Notes: a model not told the origin generated them from the sequence alone. DNA of 64,000 nucleotides from Halobacteriales archaeon YIM A00010 (GCA_025041175.1 JAKCFJ010000001.1:1939526-2003525), one strand, 5' to 3'; counted from the first letter of the stretch, positions 25,382 through 36,806 are shown. Made by a program: numbers and translations.

Positions 25382-26356
25382 TCACGACGTAAATGTTGAA
25401 TCCGACTCGGGATCGGCATCCGGATCGAAGTGGGGAATCAGATCGAACGCGGCGTGCGTTTTCCGGAGGACCAGCAGCGAGTAGTATCTGAAGTAAACCA
25501 CGACCGGGATCCGTAACACGAGCGCAAACACGAGTAGAAACAGAAAACCGACGACACCCAACAGCAAGAACACGACGAAACCGATCTCGGGGGAAAACGA
25601 GAACGCAACGAGACCCGGAACGGCGATCGTAAAGCCCACGATCGCGCCGAGGATCGCCACGGCCAGAAAGACAGCGAACCCGACCACGAGTCCCAACACG
25701 AATCGGATCACGACGTAGCCCGCGTACTGTTGCCACTCTCCTTTGAGCGTCGGCCAGAACCGCTGCCACCCCTCGAAGACGCCACACTCTTCGAGCACCA
25801 TCACCGGGACGACGAATTCGATCGTGAATCCGAGCAGAACGGCGACGCCCAAACCGAGAACGAAAAGCAACGGAAGCAAAATCAACCCCGAAAGCGCGAG
25901 CGTTGAAGCCGAGGCTCCATCGATCCCGATCGTCCACGCGAGAAGAAGGATCACCAGAACCGGGACCGCTGCCACGAGCACCACACCGATTTCGAACAGG
26001 AACAGCCGGACGCCCGATCCGAACCACCGACGAAAATACTGCTTGAGGCGGATCGATCCGCTGCGAACCGCGTCGACCAACACGAACTGCATGACCGCCC
26101 GGATCAGACCGAACGCCACGAACAACGCGAACAACAACACGGCGATCACCCCCAAGACGACAGCGAAATCACCCGGATGAATCGGGACAGAGAGATCCGA
26201 TCCTCGCGGTGGAGTGGGAACGGTCGCTGACGGAACGCTCCCGAGAAAGAAGACGATCACAGCGAGTCGCAACCATCGCCCGTACGCCACCGGAAACAGA
26301 AACGAACGGGCGACGGCCAGCGACTCGTCGATCGCATCGATCGCGTACCAAGACAT
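25382..26356 (-). CDS. DUF7544-type membrane protein, copy 2
   Basis: This is the tandem paralogue of the preceding gene, with the same 324-residue length and start (MSWYAIDAIDESLAVARSFL). It has about six transmembrane segments, the loop CGVFEGWQRFWPTLKGEWQQYA and the C-terminal YFRYYSLLVLRKTHAAFDL. The copies are separated by 94 bases with no obvious promoter. The mixture of well-diverged middles and near-identical 3' DNA suggests repeated gene conversion. Function is unknown. Confidence 0.75.
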   Translation of the reverse strand: MSWYAIDAIDESLAVARSFLFPVAYGRWLRLAVIVFFLGSVPSATVPTPPRGSDLSVPIHPGDFAVVLGVIAVLLFALFVAFGLIRAVMQFVLVDAVRSGSIRLKQYFRRWFGSGVRLFLFEIGVVLVAAVPVLVILLLAWTIGIDGASASTLALSGLILLPLLFVLGLGVAVLLGFTIEFVVPVMVLEECGVFEGWQRFWPTLKGEWQQYAGYVVIRFVLGLVVGFAVFLAVAILGAIVGFTIAVPGLVAFSFSPEIGFVVFLLLGVVGFLFLLVFALVLRIPVVVYFRYYSLLVLRKTHAAFDLIPHFDPDADPESDSTFTS

Positions 26357-26562
26357 AGTTCATATATTTCTCTCCAAACAGCAATAATTGTACCGACAGT
26401 AGTGTAGAGAACAGAAAGTTCGCACTCGGAGAACAACGCGCATCGATCGTGGGTTTTGCAACGGAACGTCCCACGGGGAGCGACACACCTATCTCATCAG
26501 AAAAATATGGCCGAAACCCACCGGAATAAACCGGAAGGAAGAAACTACCGAAAAGGGCTGTT

Positions 26563-27705
26563 TCACCGGGCACACGCGCCGGAGAGCGCGTTTTTGGCAT
26601 TGGACTTGGACGTTTCGTTCGTGTCGGAAGCGGATTTGACATCGAGCTTCTCCGACTCGATGTTCGCTCCAAACTCCTCGAGGTCGAGCGGCTCGTCGTT
26701 TCGAAGGACATCAATCGGCTGTGAGAGGGTGAGATCGGTGAGCTCACCGGTGTAGGTGTAAGTGTCCTCCCACGGACCGACACCGCCGCTCGCGGTCGAG
26801 CCGTCGAGGGAGTCGCCGTCCTCGAGCGACGACTTCATCGTACGGGTCTGCTTGAATTCGCCCGAAACGGTGAATTCGTAGTTCGCCCATCCCTGAGCGG
26901 AACTGCCGTCGAACGTGATCGTGGTCTCTCCGCTGGCGGAGCCTTCGGACGAACCGCCGCCGGACTTCACATCCTCCTTTTTGTCCTCCTTCGGAAGGTA
27001 GGTTTCCGCTCCCGAAAGGTTCGCCTGAACGAAGCTCAAGAGATCGTTGAGATCGTCCGGCTTCGGACCGACGAAGGTCGAGTCGGCTATTTCGAACGTC
27101 GGGGTGTGTTGTATCTTGAGGTCGACCGACTCCTCGTGGGAGTCTTTGACAAGACTGTCGTATTTCCCGTTGTTCACCTGCGCAACGATGTTCTCGACGT
27201 TATCGACGCCCGATTTGCTCATGACCGACTCGAGCTTCTCGGGTGTCACGGTGCCGCTGATGAGCGGGTCCGCGAACATCGTCTCGAAGTACTTCCAGTA
27301 CGCCTCCGGATCCTCTTCCCATATTCCGAGCGCCGTTGAGCTGATCGTCGGATCGCTGGAGGAGATGAATCCCTCAGACGTACTGTGGGTCGTGCCACGA
27401 CCATACGGGTCAAAGGAGATCGTCCGGAACCGAACGTTCATCTTTCCAGGTTTGACGTACTTCTCGGCGAGATCCGGAAGAACGTTGTTCACGAAGTCCT
27501 GCGTGAACGGGCATTTGAAGTTCCCGAACACAGTTGCAGTCGGGTTCTCCGCGTCCGTTCCCATCGTGGGGTACATCTGCGACACGTTGTCCGGTACAGG
27601 AACGTTACTGATCGGGATGGCTGCACTCGCAGAGCCGACGCCAGCAACGCTCGTAACCGCAGCGCTACCTGTAACTGCCAGGAACTTTCTACGTGATGGC
27701 TTCAT
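26563..27705 (-). CDS. DsbA-like thioredoxin-fold protein, Tat-exported, with C-terminal beta domain
   Basis: This 380-residue protein has a Tat signal (PSRRKFLAVTGSAAV, cleavage likely after ASA). A DsbA-like thioredoxin fold follows (residues about 45-235). The active-site position reads FKCPFTQDF, so the second cysteine of a CxxC pair is replaced by threonine. The cis-proline segment HTPTFEI is present. After a Ser/Gly linker a 100-residue domain of unknown type follows, and one more cysteine lies three residues from the end (GACAR). It is secreted or surface-bound. It may act as a monothiol or isomerase-type protein; this is inference. Confidence 0.82.
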   Translation of the reverse strand: MKPSRRKFLAVTGSAAVTSVAGVGSASAAIPISNVPVPDNVSQMYPTMGTDAENPTATVFGNFKCPFTQDFVNNVLPDLAEKYVKPGKMNVRFRTISFDPYGRGTTHSTSEGFISSSDPTISSTALGIWEEDPEAYWKYFETMFADPLISGTVTPEKLESVMSKSGVDNVENIVAQVNNGKYDSLVKDSHEESVDLKIQHTPTFEIADSTFVGPKPDDLNDLLSFVQANLSGAETYLPKEDKKEDVKSGGGSSEGSASGETTITFDGSSAQGWANYEFTVSGEFKQTRTMKSSLEDGDSLDGSTASGGVGPWEDTYTYTGELTDLTLSQPIDVLRNDEPLDLEEFGANIESEKLDVKSASDTNETSKSNAKNALSGACAR

Positions 27706-27766
27706 CCGTCTACCCCTCCAGCTAACAAGGGTAAAAAAGCAACTGGTCGTTCATAGCCAATTCACG

Positions 27767-27794
27767 ACAGTTTTGACTGTTGCAACTGTTGCAA
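27767..27794. promoter_or_regulatory. Candidate operator upstream of the DsbA-like gene
   Basis: Two adjacent symmetric sites: ACAGT-tttg-ACTGT (27767-27780) and TTGCAA-ctg-TTGCAA (27780-27794). They lie 62-90 bases upstream of the DsbA-like start, beyond a probable TATA stretch (minus strand TTGCTTTTTTACC, about 27730-27742), a position suited to an activator. The rest of 27706-28068 holds no gene. Confidence 0.4.
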
Positions 27795-28068
27795 GGGACC
27801 GTTTAACCGCGAGACGGCGGCCATTTGGGATCCCCTAAACAGCGTCTCGGAGTGGTGGTGACGTAACCGGTCGTCGTACCCGCTACAATGATCGCTACAC
27901 GCTCAAGGATATTATTACTTTTTGTTAAAATATTGAATAAATATGGCGAGGACATGAGACGCTGTCGGAACGTAGTGAGACGACACGCGTTAGGAACGAG
28001 AATCAACCGGGTAGCGACTGGGTGATGGAGATACAAACGGCGAGTGTCGGTGAAAATCCACTGAGAAG

Positions 28069-28141
28069 CGCCCGAGGCGGGATTTGAACCCGCGTCACGA
28101 CCGTGACAGGGTCGTATGATGGGCCACTACACCACCCGGGC
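28069..28141 (-). tRNA. tRNA-Asp (GTC)
   Basis: The gene is 73 nt and intron-less. On the minus strand the acceptor arms GCCCGGG and CTCGGGC pair with one G-T, with discriminator G. The anticodon arm CGACC-CTGTCAC-GGTCG gives anticodon GTC. The T-arm contains GGTTCAAATCC. No CCA is encoded. Confidence 0.95.
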
Positions 28142-28298
28142 ACGCTGCATTCGATGATATTGCACTGTTTTATTTAAGGCTTTCCAAACTGCTTTCGGGT
28201 GCAGGTTTTCCCGTGCTACGGACGTTCACAGTAGTTGGTCAGGTGTGGGTCATCGAACAAGAGTTCGCCAGGCAGCGCGTCGCTAGTCGTCGGTAGTA

Positions 28299-28311
28299 AC
28301 CCTTATGCCGG
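28299..28311 (+). promoter_or_regulatory. Candidate promoter of the RNA polymerase operon
   Basis: AACCCTTATGCCG contains a TATA-like CTTATG about 70 bases ahead of rpoH. It would give a leader of roughly 40 bases. It is the best match in the 28142-28372 gap. Confidence 0.4.
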
Positions 28312-28372
28312 TCGCCCCGATATCCATCTGTAGTATCTCGAGATAGCCTTCTTCATCACTGGCCAGACACAC

Positions 28373-28603
28373 ATGGTAGACGCAACCGAACACGAGCTCG
28401 TCCCAGAGCACTCACTCGTTGACGAACAGAGGCTAGAACAGGTGCTCGACGAGTACAACATCGATCGAACAGACCTTCCAAAAATAAAGAGACTCGACCC
28501 GGCGATCGCCGATATCGACGCGAGCGTCGGTGACGTGATTCGTATCGTTCGTGACTCACGAACCGCAGAAACGGCCGTGATATACCGACTCGTAATAGAA
28601 TGA
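28373..28603 (+). CDS. rpoH: RNA polymerase subunit H (Rpo5)
   Basis: This 76-residue archaeal subunit is homologous to the C-terminal domain of eukaryotic RPB5. The typical [17 protein letters not shown] and the C-terminal [20 protein letters not shown] followed by YRLVIE are present. It helps stabilise the polymerase jaw. It is the first gene of the operon. Its stop overlaps the rpoB2 start by 4 bases (ATGA at 28600-28603). Confidence 0.96.
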   Translation: MVDATEHELVPEHSLVDEQRLEQVLDEYNIDRTDLPKIKRLDPAIADIDASVGDVIRIVRDSRTAETAVIYRLVIE

Positions 28604-30162
28604 ACAGGGAAAGTAGACGCGCAATCTCCCGAGAGTATTTCTCCCGTGACCGCCTCGCAGCCCATCACTTCCGCTCGTTCAACGCGTTCCTCGACCGGGG
28701 GATGCAGGAGGTAGTCGACGAAAAGGAGACGATCGACACCGACATCGGCGACAAGGAGGGCCAAGAGCCGGTGTGGGTAGAGCTGGGCAACGTTCGCGTG
28801 ACGACACCGCGCGTGCGCGAGGCCGACGGGAGCGAGGAGCTACAGTATCCACAAGAGGCACGCCTCCGGAACATCACCTACGCCGCCCCGGTGTTCATGG
28901 AGATGACGATCGTCCGTGGGGGTGAGGACGAGGAAGAACACATCGTCGACCAGGCCGAAACGAAGGTGGGACGAATGCCCGTCATGGTCGGATCGAAAAA
29001 ATGTAACATCAACGGCTTCTCCGAGGAGGAACTCATCGAGATCGGAGAAGATCCGGCGGATCCGGGCGGCTACTTCATCGTCAACGGGTCCGAGCGGGTG
29101 TTGATGACCTCAGAGGATCTGGCACCGAACAAGATCCTCGCCGAAGAGGACACGAAGTACGGCGAAACCATCCAGGTTGCAAAGACCTTCTCACAGCGCC
29201 GTGGGTATCGCGCGCTCGTCCTGTGTGAGCGCAACCGCGAGGGGTTGCTGGAAGTGTCGTTCCCCTCGGTGTCGGGCAGCATCAACTTCGTGACGCTCGT
29301 CCGTGCGCTCGGGTTGGAATCGGACGAGGAGATCGTCCACCGCGTGAGCGACGATCCGGAGGTCGTGAAGTTCATGCTCGAGAACTTGGAAGCGGCGGAG
29401 GTCCAATCCACGACGGAAGCGATCGAAACCCTCGGGAAGCGCGTGGCCCAGGGGCAAGGGAAGAACTATCAGCTCAAGCGCGCCAACTACGTCATCGATC
29501 GGTATCTGCTGCCCCACCTCCACGAGGACGGCATTGACGAGGAGGAAGTTCGGCTGAACAAGGCGTTTTACCTCTGCCGGATGGCCGAAGCGTGTTTCGA
29601 GCTCGCGCTCGGCCGCCGGGAGGAAGACGACAAGGACCACTACGCCAACAAACGGCTGAAGGTGTCCGGCGATCTGATGCGCGATCTGTTCAGGACGGCG
29701 CTGAACAAACTCGCCCGGGACGTGAAGTATCAGCTCGAGCGGGCGAACATGCGCAACCGGCAGCTGTCGGTGAGCACCGTCGTTCGCTCCGACGTGCTCA
29801 CCGAACGGCTCGAGCACCCGATCGCGACCGGAAACTGGGTCGGCGGCCGATCGGGCGTCTCTCAGCTCGTCGACCGGACAGACTACATGGGCGTGCTCTC
29901 ACACCTCCGCCGGCTTCGGAGTCCGCTTTCGCGCAGTCAACCCCACTTCGAGGCGCGCGACCTCCACGCGACCCAGTGGGGACGCATCTGTCCCTCGGAA
30001 ACGCCGGAGGGACCGAACTGTGGACTGGTGAAAAACTTCGCGCAGTCGATGGAGCTGTCACAGAACGTCGAGGACGAACGAACCCTGAAACGGGAACTAT
30101 CTACGATGGGCGTGCGTGGAATCGCGGGTATCGACACGCTCGAACGAACAGCGGGTGACTGA
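28600..30162 (+). CDS. rpoB2: RNA polymerase subunit B'' (Rpo2N)
   Basis: This is the N-terminal half of the split second-largest subunit, 520 residues, the usual haloarchaeal size. It includes the protrusion and lobe and ends in the fork region ([37 protein letters not shown]), which contacts template and NTP. The split between B'' and B' after this region is normal in haloarchaea and methanogens. It couples to rpoH upstream, and 8 bases separate it from rpoB1. Confidence 0.97.
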   Translation: MNRESRRAISREYFSRDRLAAHHFRSFNAFLDRGMQEVVDEKETIDTDIGDKEGQEPVWVELGNVRVTTPRVREADGSEELQYPQEARLRNITYAAPVFMEMTIVRGGEDEEEHIVDQAETKVGRMPVMVGSKKCNINGFSEEELIEIGEDPADPGGYFIVNGSERVLMTSEDLAPNKILAEEDTKYGETIQVAKTFSQRRGYRALVLCERNREGLLEVSFPSVSGSINFVTLVRALGLESDEEIVHRVSDDPEVVKFMLENLEAAEVQSTTEAIETLGKRVAQGQGKNYQLKRANYVIDRYLLPHLHEDGIDEEEVRLNKAFYLCRMAEACFELALGRREEDDKDHYANKRLKVSGDLMRDLFRTALNKLARDVKYQLERANMRNRQLSVSTVVRSDVLTERLEHPIATGNWVGGRSGVSQLVDRTDYMGVLSHLRRLRSPLSRSQPHFEARDLHATQWGRICPSETPEGPNCGLVKNFAQSMELSQNVEDERTLKRELSTMGVRGIAGIDTLERTAGD

Positions 30163-30170
30163 CACGGACT

Positions 30171-31997
30171 ATGAGCCAAGGACAAAACGCGAAAGTCTAC
30201 GTTAACGGTAGTTTGGTCGGGACACACCCCGAGCCACAGCGGCTTGCGGGCGACATCCGTGAGGCGCGTCGGCGCGGGGACGTCAGTGAGATGGTGAACG
30301 TCGCGGTCAAAGAACGCACCAACGAGGTCATCGTCAACGCCGACGCGGGGCGTGCGCGCCGGCCGCTCATCGTCATCGAGAACGGCGAGCCACGGGTGGA
30401 CGACGAGGACATCGAGGCGATCAAGGAGGGGACGCTCGAATTCGAGGATCTCATCGCCAGCGGTGCGGTCGAGTTCATCGACGCCGAAGAGGAAGAGGAC
30501 ATCTATGTCGCGGTCGACGAGGAAGAACTCACCGCGGACCACACGCACCTCGAAATCGATCCACAGCTGATGTTCGGGATCGGGGCGGGAATGATCCCCT
30601 ATCCCGAGCACAACGCGTCACCGCGCATCACGATGGGATCGGGGATGATCAAGCAGTCGCTGGGGCTGCCCTCTGCGAACTACCGGATTCGACCGGACAC
30701 GCGCCAGCATCTGCTGCATTACCCCCAACTGTCGATGGTCTCCACCCAGACCACCGAGCAGATCGGCTACGACGATCGGCCCGCCGCCCAGAACTTCGTC
30801 GTCGCCGTGATGTCGTATGAGGGGTTCAACATCGAGGACGCGCTCGTGTTGAACAAGGGGAGCGTCGACCGCGCGCTCGCGCGGTCGCATTTCTTCCGCA
30901 CGTACGAAGGGGAAGAACGACGCTATCCCGGTGGACAGGAAGACCACTTCGAGATCCCCGACGACGAGGTCCGTGGGGCACGCGGCGAGGAGGCGTACAC
31001 CCACCTCGATGAGGATGGACTGGTCAACCCCGAAACCGATGTTGGGGAAAACGACGTGCTGTTAGGAAAAACCAGCCCCCCTCGCTTTCTCGAAGAGCCG
31101 GACGACATGGGCGGGTTGGGCCGGCAGAAACGCCGGGAAACCAGCGTAACGATGCGCTCGGGCGAAAACGGAGTGGTCGACACCGTGACGCTCATGGAGG
31201 GCGAAGACGGCTCGAAGCTCTCGAAAGTGAGCGTCCGCGACGAGCGCATCCCCGAACTCGGCGATAAGTTCGCGTCCCGGCACGGCCAGAAGGGCGTCAT
31301 CGGACACATCGCGCCCCAGGAAGACATGCCGTTCACCCAGGACGGGATGGTTCCGGACCTGATCCTCAATCCACACGCGCTTCCGTCGCGGATGACGGTC
31401 GGTCACATCTTGGAAATGCTCGGCGGGAAAGTCGGCGCGCTCGAAGGGCGGCGCGTCGATGGAACGCCGTTCCAGGGCGAGGACGAGGAGTCGCTGCGGA
31501 CGGCGCTCGAAGACCACGGCTTCAAATCAAGCGGCAAGGAGATCATGTACTCGGGCGTGACCGGCGAAAAGATCGACGCGGAGATCTTCGTCGGCGTCAT
31601 TTTCTACCAGAAGCTCTACCACATGGTCTCGAACAAGATTCACGCGCGCTCGCGTGGACCTGTCCAGGTGCTCACCCGCCAGCCGACCGAAGGACGCGCA
31701 CGGGAAGGCGGTCTTCGCGTGGGAGAGATGGAGCGCGACGTGCTCATTGGACACGGCGCGGCGATGGCGCTCAAAGAACGCCTGCTCGACGAATCCGACC
31801 GGGAACAGGTGTACGTGAGCGCCGACACCGGAATGGTCGCTGTCAACGACGTCAACCAACGACGAGTGTACGATCCGCTCACCGGCGACGAAAGCGACAT
31901 CCACGAAGTAGAGATCAGTTACGCGTTCAAGCTCCTGCTGGATGAAATGATGGCGCTGGGCATCAGACCACGACTCAATCTGGAGGACGCAGTATAA
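30171..31997 (+). CDS. rpoB1: RNA polymerase subunit B' (Rpo2C)
   Basis: This is the C-terminal half of the second-largest subunit, 608 residues. The hybrid-binding and wall regions are seen at [20 protein letters not shown], the active-site lysine region at [15 protein letters not shown], and the C-terminal anchor at [21 protein letters not shown]. The last base of its stop codon is the first base of the rpoA1 start (TAATG), so the two are coupled. Length and content are normal, with no intein. Confidence 0.97.
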   Translation: MSQGQNAKVYVNGSLVGTHPEPQRLAGDIREARRRGDVSEMVNVAVKERTNEVIVNADAGRARRPLIVIENGEPRVDDEDIEAIKEGTLEFEDLIASGAVEFIDAEEEEDIYVAVDEEELTADHTHLEIDPQLMFGIGAGMIPYPEHNASPRITMGSGMIKQSLGLPSANYRIRPDTRQHLLHYPQLSMVSTQTTEQIGYDDRPAAQNFVVAVMSYEGFNIEDALVLNKGSVDRALARSHFFRTYEGEERRYPGGQEDHFEIPDDEVRGARGEEAYTHLDEDGLVNPETDVGENDVLLGKTSPPRFLEEPDDMGGLGRQKRRETSVTMRSGENGVVDTVTLMEGEDGSKLSKVSVRDERIPELGDKFASRHGQKGVIGHIAPQEDMPFTQDGMVPDLILNPHALPSRMTVGHILEMLGGKVGALEGRRVDGTPFQGEDEESLRTALEDHGFKSSGKEIMYSGVTGEKIDAEIFVGVIFYQKLYHMVSNKIHARSRGPVQVLTRQPTEGRAREGGLRVGEMERDVLIGHGAAMALKERLLDESDREQVYVSADTGMVAVNDVNQRRVYDPLTGDESDIHEVEISYAFKLLLDEMMALGIRPRLNLEDAV

Positions 31998-34936
31998 TGT
32001 CAATCCAAACGCCAAAAGATATCAGTTCGATCGACTTCGGGCTGATGGATCCCGAAACATATCGCGACATGTCGATAACGAAAGTTATCACAGCGGACAC
32101 CTACGACGACGACGGGTTCCCAATCGACATGGGGTTGATGGATCCGCGGTTGGGTGTGATCGATCCGGGGTTGGAGTGTCCGACGTGCGGGCAGCGATCG
32201 GGTTCCTGTCCCGGACACTTCGGTCACATCGAGCTCGCGGCGCCAGTCATCCACGTCGGATTTTCAAAGCGGGTTCGCCGGCTGCTTCGGGGCACGTGTC
32301 GGGAGTGTTCGCAGCTGTTGTTGACGCCGGAAGAGCGGGGTGAGTTCAGGGATCGGCTCCAGCGGACGATCGAGCTGGGCGACGATCAAAGCGACGTGAT
32401 GAAGGCGGCGATCCGTCAGGCCCGAAAGAAGGATCAGTGTCCCCACTGTGGCGAGAAGCAGTTCGACATCAAACACGAAAAGCCGACCACCTACTACGAG
32501 GTGCAGGACGTTCTCACGAACGAGTATCCCGAGCTGATCGCGGCGGCGATGCAGGGTGAGGCCGTGAGAGACGAGGATCCCGAGTCGGTCTCTCGGGAGC
32601 CGATGGCCCCCGAAGAGCTTTCGAAGGAGACTGGGATCGAGCTGTCGCGCATCAACGAGATCCTCTCGGGAACGTTCCGGCCTCGCCCGGAGGATCGCAA
32701 GTCGATCGAGTCGGCTCTGTCGGTCGATCTGACCGAAGAAGACATGAACAAGCTGATGGCGTCGGACATCCGGGACTGGTTCGAGGATATCCCGGACGAC
32801 GATCTCTCCGTGCTGGGGATCGATCCCGACCACTCCCGGCCGGAGTGGATGATCCTCACCGTTCTCCCCGTGCCACCGGTAACGGCCCGGCCCTCGATCA
32901 CGCTGGACAACGGCCAGCGGTCGGAGGACGATCTCACCCACAAGCTGGTGGACATCATCCGGATCAACCAGCGGTTCATGGAGAACCGCGAGGCGGGCGC
33001 GCCACAGCTCATCATCGAGGATCTGTGGGAGCTGCTCCAGTACCACGTGACGACGTTCATGGACAACGAGATCTCGGGGACACCGCCGGCCCGCCACCGG
33101 TCGGGACGCCCGCTGAAAACGCTGTCACAGCGCTTGAAGGGCAAGGAAGGCCGGTTCCGTGGGAGCCTGTCGGGCAAGCGGGTGAACTTCTCGGCCCGGA
33201 CGGTGATCAGCCCCGACCCGACGCTTTCGTTGAACGAGGTCGGCGTTCCCAGACGGGTCGCAAGCGAGATGACCCAGACGATGAACGTCACCGAGCGCAA
33301 CGTGGAAGAAGCGCGCCAGTACGTCCGCAACGGGCCGAACAGCCATCCGGGCGCGAACTACGTGAAGCGGCCGGACGGACGGCGGCTGAAAGTGACCGAA
33401 AAGAACTGCGGGGAGCTTGCGGAGAAGGTCCAGGCGGGCTGGGAAGTGAACCGGCATCTCGTTGACGGCGACATCGTGATCTTCAACCGCCAGCCGTCGC
33501 TGCACCGGATGTCGATCATGGCCCACGAAGTCGTGGTGATGCCGTACAAGACGTTCCGGCTCAACACGACCGTCTGTCCGCCGTACAATGCGGACTTTGA
33601 CGGGGACGAAATGAATATGCACGCGCTTCAGAACGAGGAGGCTCGTGCGGAGGCGCGCGTGCTCATGCGCGTGCAAGAGCAGATCCTCAGTCCCCGATTC
33701 GGTGAGAACATCATCGGCGCGATCCAGGACCACATCTCGGGGACGTACCTGCTCACCCACGAGAACCCCGAGTTCAACGAGACCCAAGCGCTCGATCTGC
33801 TGCGGGCGACCCGGGTTGACGAGCTGCCCGAACCGGATCGGGTCGATTCAGACGGGACGGAGCACTGGACCGGTCGGACGCTCTTTTCGGAGCTGCTTCC
33901 CGAAGGGCTGAATCTCGAATTCACGAGTGCCACGGGTGATACGGTCTCCATTACGGACGGTCAGCTCACCGAAGGAACAGTCGATGAGGACGCGGTCGGC
34001 GCGTTCGGCGGCGAGGTGGTCGACACGATCTGCAAACAGTACAGCACGACCCGGGCGCGGATGTTCGTCAACGAGGTGTCCGCGCTTGCGATGCGTGCGA
34101 TCATGCACTTTGGGTTCTCGATCGGGATCGACGACGAGTCGATCCCGGGCGGTGCCCAGGCGGAGATCGAGGAGACCATCGACAACGCGTACGACCGCGT
34201 CGAGGAGCTGATCGAGGTGTACGAAAACGGTGATCTCGAATCGCTGCCCGGCCGCACCGTGCACGAGACCCTCGAAATGAAGATCATGCAGGCGCTCGGA
34301 AAGGTGCGCGACACCGCTGGTGACATCGTCGGTGACCACTTCGGGAGCGACAACCCCGCGGTCGTGATGGCCCAGTCGGGCGCGCGTGGCTCGATGCTTA
34401 ACCTCACACAGATGGCCGGCTGTGTGGGTCAGCAGGCAGTGCGTGGTGAGCGGATCAACCGCGGCTACGAGAACCGCACGCTGAGCCACTACCAGGAGGA
34501 CGATCTCGGCGCTGACGCCCACGGGTTCGTCGAATCGTCCTACCGTAGCGGGCTCTCCCCACGGGAGTTCTTCTTCCACGCGGTGAGTGGCCGCGAGGGG
34601 CTGGTCGATACGGCGGTTCGAACGTCGAAGTCCGGCTATCTCCAGCGCCGGCTCATCAACGCGCTGTCGGAGCTGGAAACCCAATACGACGGAACGGTGC
34701 GGAACACGAAAGACACGATCGTTCAGTTCGAATTCGGGGAGGACGGCACCAGCCCCGTGAAGGTCTCTTCGGACAAAGAGCACGATATCGACGTCGACGG
34801 CATCGCCGAATCGGTGCTCGAGGCCGAGTTCGAGGACGAGGGAATTGCGTTCCTGGGCGAGGAGCGCGATGAGACCGACACCCGAACGAACCTCTCCGAA
34901 CGCATGGACCCGACGATGGTCCAGGGTGATGACTGA
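31997..34936 (+). CDS. rpoA1: RNA polymerase subunit A' (Rpo1N)
   Basis: This is the N-terminal part of the largest subunit, 979 residues. The clamp zinc sites are [17 protein letters not shown] and CRECSQ with CPHCGEKQF. The catalytic magnesium motif NADFDGD is at 531-537. The bridge helix region includes [19 protein letters not shown]. The split with A'' is normal for archaea, and no intein interrupts the catalytic loop. It overlaps both neighbours by a single base (31997 and 34936), suggesting translational coupling. Confidence 0.97.
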   Translation: MSIQTPKDISSIDFGLMDPETYRDMSITKVITADTYDDDGFPIDMGLMDPRLGVIDPGLECPTCGQRSGSCPGHFGHIELAAPVIHVGFSKRVRRLLRGTCRECSQLLLTPEERGEFRDRLQRTIELGDDQSDVMKAAIRQARKKDQCPHCGEKQFDIKHEKPTTYYEVQDVLTNEYPELIAAAMQGEAVRDEDPESVSREPMAPEELSKETGIELSRINEILSGTFRPRPEDRKSIESALSVDLTEEDMNKLMASDIRDWFEDIPDDDLSVLGIDPDHSRPEWMILTVLPVPPVTARPSITLDNGQRSEDDLTHKLVDIIRINQRFMENREAGAPQLIIEDLWELLQYHVTTFMDNEISGTPPARHRSGRPLKTLSQRLKGKEGRFRGSLSGKRVNFSARTVISPDPTLSLNEVGVPRRVASEMTQTMNVTERNVEEARQYVRNGPNSHPGANYVKRPDGRRLKVTEKNCGELAEKVQAGWEVNRHLVDGDIVIFNRQPSLHRMSIMAHEVVVMPYKTFRLNTTVCPPYNADFDGDEMNMHALQNEEARAEARVLMRVQEQILSPRFGENIIGAIQDHISGTYLLTHENPEFNETQALDLLRATRVDELPEPDRVDSDGTEHWTGRTLFSELLPEGLNLEFTSATGDTVSITDGQLTEGTVDEDAVGAFGGEVVDTICKQYSTTRARMFVNEVSALAMRAIMHFGFSIGIDDESIPGGAQAEIEETIDNAYDRVEELIEVYENGDLESLPGRTVHETLEMKIMQALGKVRDTAGDIVGDHFGSDNPAVVMAQSGARGSMLNLTQMAGCVGQQAVRGERINRGYENRTLSHYQEDDLGADAHGFVESSYRSGLSPREFFFHAVSGREGLVDTAVRTSKSGYLQRRLINALSELETQYDGTVRNTKDTIVQFEFGEDGTSPVKVSSDKEHDIDVDGIAESVLEAEFEDEGIAFLGEERDETDTRTNLSERMDPTMVQGDD

Positions 34937-36126
34937 TGGCAGTGAGTGACGACATCGAGATCGTCGTGGAGGACACGCAACTCCCGCGACGGCTCAAGGA
35001 CAAGGTGTACAGCGTTATCAACGAAAAGGGTGTGACCGACACCGACGACGCCGATCGGATCGCGCGCCAGGTCGAACGGGAGTACGTCGACACGCGCGTT
35101 GACCCGCTCGATCCCGTCGGCACTGTCAGTGCACAGTCCATCGGGGAACCGGGGACGCAGATGACGATGAACACCTTCCACTACGCGGGGGTCGCAGAGA
35201 TCGACGTGACCCAGGGGTTGCCGCGTCTCATCGAGTTGGTCGACGCCCGGAAGGAGCCGGACACGCCAACGATGACGGTCCACCTCGATGATGAGCACGC
35301 CGATAACCGCGAGAAGGCCCACGAGGTGGTGTGGAAAATCGAGGCGACCCGCATTCTCGCGTTGGGCGACGTTTCGACCAACGTGGCGGACATGCTGGTC
35401 CGGATCGACCTCAACGAGGAGACCCTGCGCGAGCGGTGGCCGACGGTCGGAAGCCTCAGCAGCATCGTCACCGAGATCACGGACACGATCGAGGGCGAGC
35501 TGGGCGTCGAGGCCTACCACCAAGGAACGATGATCGAGTTCGGACCCGAGGAGCCGAGCTACCGGGATCTCCTCCAGCTCGTGGAGGAGCTTCGGGACAT
35601 CGTCTTCAAGGGGATCGGTGACATCTCCCGCGTCGTCATCAGGAAAGAGGAACTCGATGACGGCCAGGAGTTCGTGTTGTACACCGAAGGCGCGGCCTTC
35701 AAGAAGGTGCTAGACATCGAGGGGGTCGACGCGAGCCGAACGACGACCAACAACATCCACGAAGTGCACCGCGTTCTCGGCGTCGAAGCCGCCCGCGAGC
35801 GCATCATCGAGGAGACGATGGACACCCTCGAAGAGCAGGGACTCGGCGACGTGAACATCCGGCATCTGATGTTGGTCGCGGACATCATGACCAACCCGGG
35901 AACGATCGAATCGATCGGCCGGCACGGCATCTCCGGAAACAAAGAGAGCGTCCTCGCGCGAGCTGCGTTCGAGGTAACGGTCAATCACCTGCTTGACGCT
36001 GCTGTCCACGGTGAATCCGACGAACTCGACGGCGTGACCGAAAATGTCATCGTCGGCAAGCCGATCAAACTCGGAACCGGGGACGTCACGCTCCGAATGG
36101 GATCGACCGCAGGCGACGAACGATAA
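34936..36126 (+). CDS. rpoA2: RNA polymerase subunit A'' (Rpo1C)
   Basis: This is the C-terminal part of the largest subunit, 396 residues. The trigger-loop region [20 protein letters not shown] and the cleft-closing [18 protein letters not shown] are intact. It overlaps the rpoA1 stop by one base. In most haloarchaea the next gene is nusA, then rps12. Here no nusA follows, and 704 bases separate it from rps12 (see findings). Confidence 0.96.
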   Translation: MAVSDDIEIVVEDTQLPRRLKDKVYSVINEKGVTDTDDADRIARQVEREYVDTRVDPLDPVGTVSAQSIGEPGTQMTMNTFHYAGVAEIDVTQGLPRLIELVDARKEPDTPTMTVHLDDEHADNREKAHEVVWKIEATRILALGDVSTNVADMLVRIDLNEETLRERWPTVGSLSSIVTEITDTIEGELGVEAYHQGTMIEFGPEEPSYRDLLQLVEELRDIVFKGIGDISRVVIRKEELDDGQEFVLYTEGAAFKKVLDIEGVDASRTTTNNIHEVHRVLGVEAARERIIEETMDTLEEQGLGDVNIRHLMLVADIMTNPGTIESIGRHGISGNKESVLARAAFEVTVNHLLDAAVHGESDELDGVTENVIVGKPIKLGTGDVTLRMGSTAGDER

Positions 36127-36425
36127 CTCGCCCGGACGCTCGACCCAGTCGGGAACGACAGCCTGCTGTTGTCCTTATCGCACTACGAGTATCACACAAT
36201 TAACCGTTACATGATCGTATAGGCAGTGTTCAGATACGGATGAAGTGTAGCCGCATCGGGTGTCTTGTTGTGAGGAGCTCAGGACGCAGTGGAGGGGGTA
36301 TCCTATCGAGTGAATTCAAAAGCAAAATTGCACTAAAACAGTTTTTATCCTCCATACTCACCGTTCTAGCTTCCAAGGATCGATTCTGTCTTGGGACGCT
36401 TCGGACACAGTGGTGTGGGGAACCG
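36127..36425. other. Gene-free stretch after rpoA2
   Basis: There are 299 bases with no credible gene on either strand. Base composition drops toward AT around 36170-36360. I see no KH-domain coding remnant of the nusA gene expected here, and no clear tRNA or repeat. Confidence 0.5.
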
Positions 36426-36698
36426 CTATCGAAGATACGTGCCGATCCACACGACGAGACCGACAAGGACGATAACGCCCGCCAGCGAGTAGGACATTCC
36501 GACGAGGACGCTGACCATCGTCGAGTGTTCGATCAGTCCCGTGTTGATGGCCACCCAGTCGATCAGGCGGCCGAACGCGAGGAGGAAGACGACGAAGAGA
36601 GATAGTTTTCCGACGACGCTGGTGAGAAATCGTTTGAGTTTGTAGCCGGTCGATCCATCGGCTTCGGCTCCCACGTCCGCGTTCGAGGCGTTGGACAT
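36426..36698 (-). CDS. Two-helix small membrane protein
   Basis: I do not recognise a family. The 90-residue protein has a polar N-terminus (MSNASNADVGAEADGSTGYK) followed by two transmembrane segments at about 30-50 and 64-86 and a short basic end. It is on the minus strand inside an otherwise plus-strand polymerase and ribosomal protein cluster. The frame is GC-biased as expected for a real haloarchaeal gene, but the call rests on that and on the coherent membrane pattern only. Confidence 0.5.
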   Translation of the reverse strand: MSNASNADVGAEADGSTGYKLKRFLTSVVGKLSLFVVFLLAFGRLIDWVAINTGLIEHSTMVSVLVGMSYSLAGVIVLVGLVVWIGTYLR

Positions 36699-36796
36699 AT
36701 TGCACCGGTAGTGGAGCAGTCGTAATGAGCGTGGTGATCGGTTCGAGCGCTTCTACCGTTCGATCGAACGAGCAGCGCACAGTATCGAAAAGGGAG

Positions 36797-36806
36797 TCTT
36801 AAGTAG
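36797..36806 (+). promoter_or_regulatory. TATA-like element of the rps12-rps7 operon
   Basis: TCTTAAGTAG lies about 25-30 bases ahead of the rps12 ATG, the haloarchaeal TATA distance for a nearly leaderless mRNA. It indicates that rps12 has its own promoter, needed because the polymerase operon ends far upstream. Confidence 0.5.

Noticed and set aside
32264-33330. Two long minus-strand frames (about 277 residues each) opposite rpoA1
   Set aside because: They overlap each other and a certain RNA polymerase gene, and their composition is that of antisense coding DNA.
31997-36126. An intein in the largest RNA polymerase subunit genes
   Set aside because: Both A' and A'' have normal lengths and uninterrupted catalytic motifs; the split is the standard archaeal one.
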